Position numbers and translations under genes: made by a program. 64,000 nt of DNA from JAJRVM01 sp041752115 (lineage in GTDB: Bacteria; Planctomycetota; Planctomycetia; Pirellulales; Pirellulaceae): the NCBI GenBank assembly GCA_041752115.1, contig JBGSHS010000051.1, positions 1 to 64,000 on the forward strand, in the 5' to 3' direction. This document shows positions 62,092-64,000 of this stretch, piece after piece (the first letter of the stretch is position 1; each line of letters begins with the position of its first letter). The notes beneath the pieces are model-generated. The model ran no database searches, was not told the DNA's origin, and worked only from the letters and a program-made list of their open reading frames with translations.

Positions 62092-64000
62092 TCAATTCGG
62101 ATCTCGACCACAATTGCCGAACGGTCCGACGGCCAGCTTCTGCAGGAGATTCACTCGGTCCAACTCGTCAATCACGGGTTGGACAACACCTGCCCCCAGT
62201 CCCCAATACAATCGGCAGAGCTGGTTATAGATTGCCTGGACCATTCCCAGTTTTACATCGCGTTGGGTGCTGAGGGCAGCGCGATAGAATCGCAGGGCTT
62301 CTTCCGGCCGTCCCTGCAGCAAGGACGCCTCTCCTTGTGTCGAATACACCCAGAACCTCTCTTCCATATCGCTCAGGCTTATCTCACGGCAGATCTTCGC
62401 GACCTCTTGAGCCAGTTCGGCCTGGGAATCTTGCCTGCCGGTCAACATGGCGAGGGTCGCCGCGTTGATTCCGGGAAAATAATGTCGGCTGAATTTAAAC
62501 GCCTCGTGGTACAGCTCGAAGGCCTCGCTATAGAGTTGTCGCGCGGGGTGAATGCTGGCAGCAAAACACTGGTACGCGGGATGTTCGGGATCCGCCTGCC
62601 AGACCCTGTCCCCGGAGTCTTTGAAGATTCGGCCCAGCCGCGAGAGCATTTCAAAGTCGCGAAACACATGGCAGAGCCGGCGCAGGTGAACCACCTGATC
62701 TGCCGCTTCATCGAGTCGCCCCAAGGTTGCCAGGCAGAGCGCGTATTCCGCTCGCAAGGTCACGGCCGTCGGGAATGTCGCGATGGCCTTCTTCAACAGC
62801 TTCACTCCCTCTTCGCTGCGTCGCTCGCGCCAACAGGCATGTGCTTGTCGCAACGCGACCAGATGACTCAGAGGAACAACATCGGCGTCTTCCTGACAGG
62901 GGCACGAGATGGTCTCCTGGAAGACTTGATGAACTTCGGTAATCTGCGTCGTGGCCACTCCCGCCGAGATCAGGGACCACTCCAGCTGCGGCTGTTCGAC
63001 GTGCCATTTTGCCTTGAGAACGCCGTAGGCGGCCAGCGCAAAGTAGTACTCGCTCCGCCAATCCTCCGCGCGCTGGCGATCGTAGCCCAGGCGGCAGGCA
63101 GCTTCCTGCCGGAGACGCAGGATGAGACAAAGGGCCTTGTCGAGTGCCGCGTGACCGGTCACGTGGCGTTTCTCCGCCGGCCTGGGATTGGCAGCCGCAT
63201 CCCGGCTGACAATCTCACGGGTCATATCTGCCAGCAGCGTCTCGAAGTGATAGGCGAATTCCATTCGATCTGCGCGATTGGCGATGTCCTGCTCGTGCGG
63301 CGACGACAGCCCCGTCCCCTCGGTGATCGGCACCCGCAGGCTTCCGCACTTTGCCCGCAGCGCGTTCCGCGCGTCGGCGTCATAGAACAGCGACGGCACG
63401 ATCCGAGTCTTCAATTCCATCTCCAGTTTCACAAAATCCCATACGGGCAGATTCTGTTCACTCATGTCTCCGTAATCGAAGATCGCCGGTTGCACCACTT
63501 CGCCGCGACACACCACCACCAGAACGTTGTTGCCGTGCAGGTCACCATGAGCTCGGCCGACCAGCGTGGATGGAATCCTCTGATGGCGAAATGCCCAGTC
63601 GAGATAATCCACGGGATCAAGGTAACCGGGCAAAGAAAGCGCATCTGGTTTCTCGCGGGCCGTGGTCAGCCACAGCGCATCACGACGAAGGGCGAAGTGC
63701 TTGCCAGTCTCATTCCTCCAACTCTGCCAGGCCGACTTCGCGCCTCCTTGCTGCAGTTCCCGCTCATAGAACCTGGCGACAATCTCCGGACACTGGGCGA
63801 CGGCGCCCTGATACAGGCACCGGTTCAGTTCGCTGAAGATCTGCACCACGCAGGACTCCACCGACTGACTATCCGGACTGCTGTCCTTGATCGCCCACTT
63901 CGCAACTCGTTCCAACGGTTTAGGGCTCTCTGTATCCGGATCGCTGGCGCCGAACAGGCTATAGGCATCTTCATAAATGGCTGCGTAGCGCCCCTCACTC
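62092..64000 (-). CDS. APH-fold kinase with TPR-like repeats, 5' end outside the window
   Basis: The frame is open to the window edge (residues before the TTG at 63915 read YAAIYEDAYSLFGASDPDTE), so the start lies beyond 64000. Catalytic segments: LVGRAHGDLHGNNVLVV and AIFDYGDMSEQNLPVWDFVK, aligned with those of the protein at 55502. A helical middle (RLGYDRQRAEDWRSEYYFAL) and TPR-like pairs follow (GVKLLKKAIATFPTAVTLRA; FPGINAATLAMLTGRQDSQA; QGEASLLQGRPEEALRFYRA). It is likely a second paralogue of the conflict-system kinase; its stop touches the start of the STAND fragment, so the two formed one operon. Confidence 0.8.
   Translation of the reverse strand, partial: SEGRYAAIYEDAYSLFGASDPDTESPKPLERVAKWAIKDSSPDSQSVESCVVQIFSELNRCLYQGAVAQCPEIVARFYERELQQGGAKSAWQSWRNETGKHFALRRDALWLTTAREKPDALSLPGYLDPVDYLDWAFRHQRIPSTLVGRAHGDLHGNNVLVVVCRGEVVQPAIFDYGDMSEQNLPVWDFVKLEMELKTRIVPSLFYDADARNALRAKCGSLRVPITEGTGLSSPHEQDIANRADRMEFAYHFETLLADMTREIVSRDAAANPRPAEKRHVTGHAALDKALCLILRLRQEAACRLGYDRQRAEDWRSEYYFALAAYGVLKAKWHVEQPQLEWSLISAGVATTQITEVHQVFQETISCPCQEDADVVPLSHLVALRQAHACWRERRSEEGVKLLKKAIATFPTAVTLRAEYALCLATLGRLDEAADQVVHLRRLCHVFRDFEMLSRLGRIFKDSGDRVWQADPEHPAYQCFAASIHPARQLYSEAFELYHEAFKFSRHYFPGINAATLAMLTGRQDSQAELAQEVAKICREISLSDMEERFWVYSTQGEASLLQGRPEEALRFYRAALSTQRDVKLGMVQAIYNQLCRLYWGLGAGVVQPVIDELDRVNLLQKLAVGPFGNCGRDPN

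Overview
The window looks like a chromosomal piece of a high-GC Planctomycetota bacterium. This is inferred from the gene families (lectin-fold and PD40-type secreted proteins, formylglycine-generating-enzyme (FGE) and STAND fragments, vWA-MoxR and kinase-TPR conflict genes, large inner-membrane metal pumps), not from a marker gene. There is no rRNA and no canonical tRNA gene.

Layout. 1-660: end of a His-rich protein, then a repeat patchwork. 664-8925 (minus strand): a complete high-affinity K+ uptake operon, small ORF-kdpF-kdpA-kdpB-kdpC-kdpD-kdpE. 9.3-13.2 kb: a secreted PD40-like protein, a bacterioferritin-like protein whose tail is read from a dispersed repeat, a decayed recombinase and a 5'-truncated selD. 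13.5-22.6 kb (plus): a heavy-metal efflux block with a lectin-fold protein, a His-rich secreted protein, a lipoprotein, a doubled RND adaptor, a CusA/CzcA pump and a DmeF-like CDF exporter. 22.6-26 kb: a graveyard with second copies of sequences found at 0.2, 11 and 14 kb, a second dead ynfA and a chimeric permease. 26.1-27.8 kb: an MFS transporter.

28.5-64 kb resembles a conflict/defence island. It begins with a type VI secretion adaptor (DUF2169) and a PAAR-like DUF4150 protein. Next comes an RNA module: a T4 Rnl1-like RNA ligase, two tandem Y-RNA-like noncoding RNAs (the first with a circularly permuted, capped tRNA-like domain) and a Ro60/TROVE protein. A duplication that carries a dead ligase copy flanks the Ro60 gene. 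Then follow a pentapeptide/zinc-ribbon/TIR-like protein, a metallophosphoesterase and a membrane TIR protein. The central operon (49541-43004, minus) encodes a TIR protein, a MoxR AAA+ ATPase and a 1439-residue protein that fuses a vWA-type module to complete TssB and TssC contractile-sheath domains. I do not know of a described example of this fusion.

The right end (52.2-64 kb) holds a radical SAM/SPASM enzyme, a single and a triple NUDIX protein with shared degenerate active sites, two phosphotransferase-TPR proteins of the ternary-conflict-system kind, and decayed FGE and STAND genes, interspersed with hairpin-forming tandem repeats. Gene decay is common: at least eight broken genes were recognised, often next to repeats, which points to active rearrangement.
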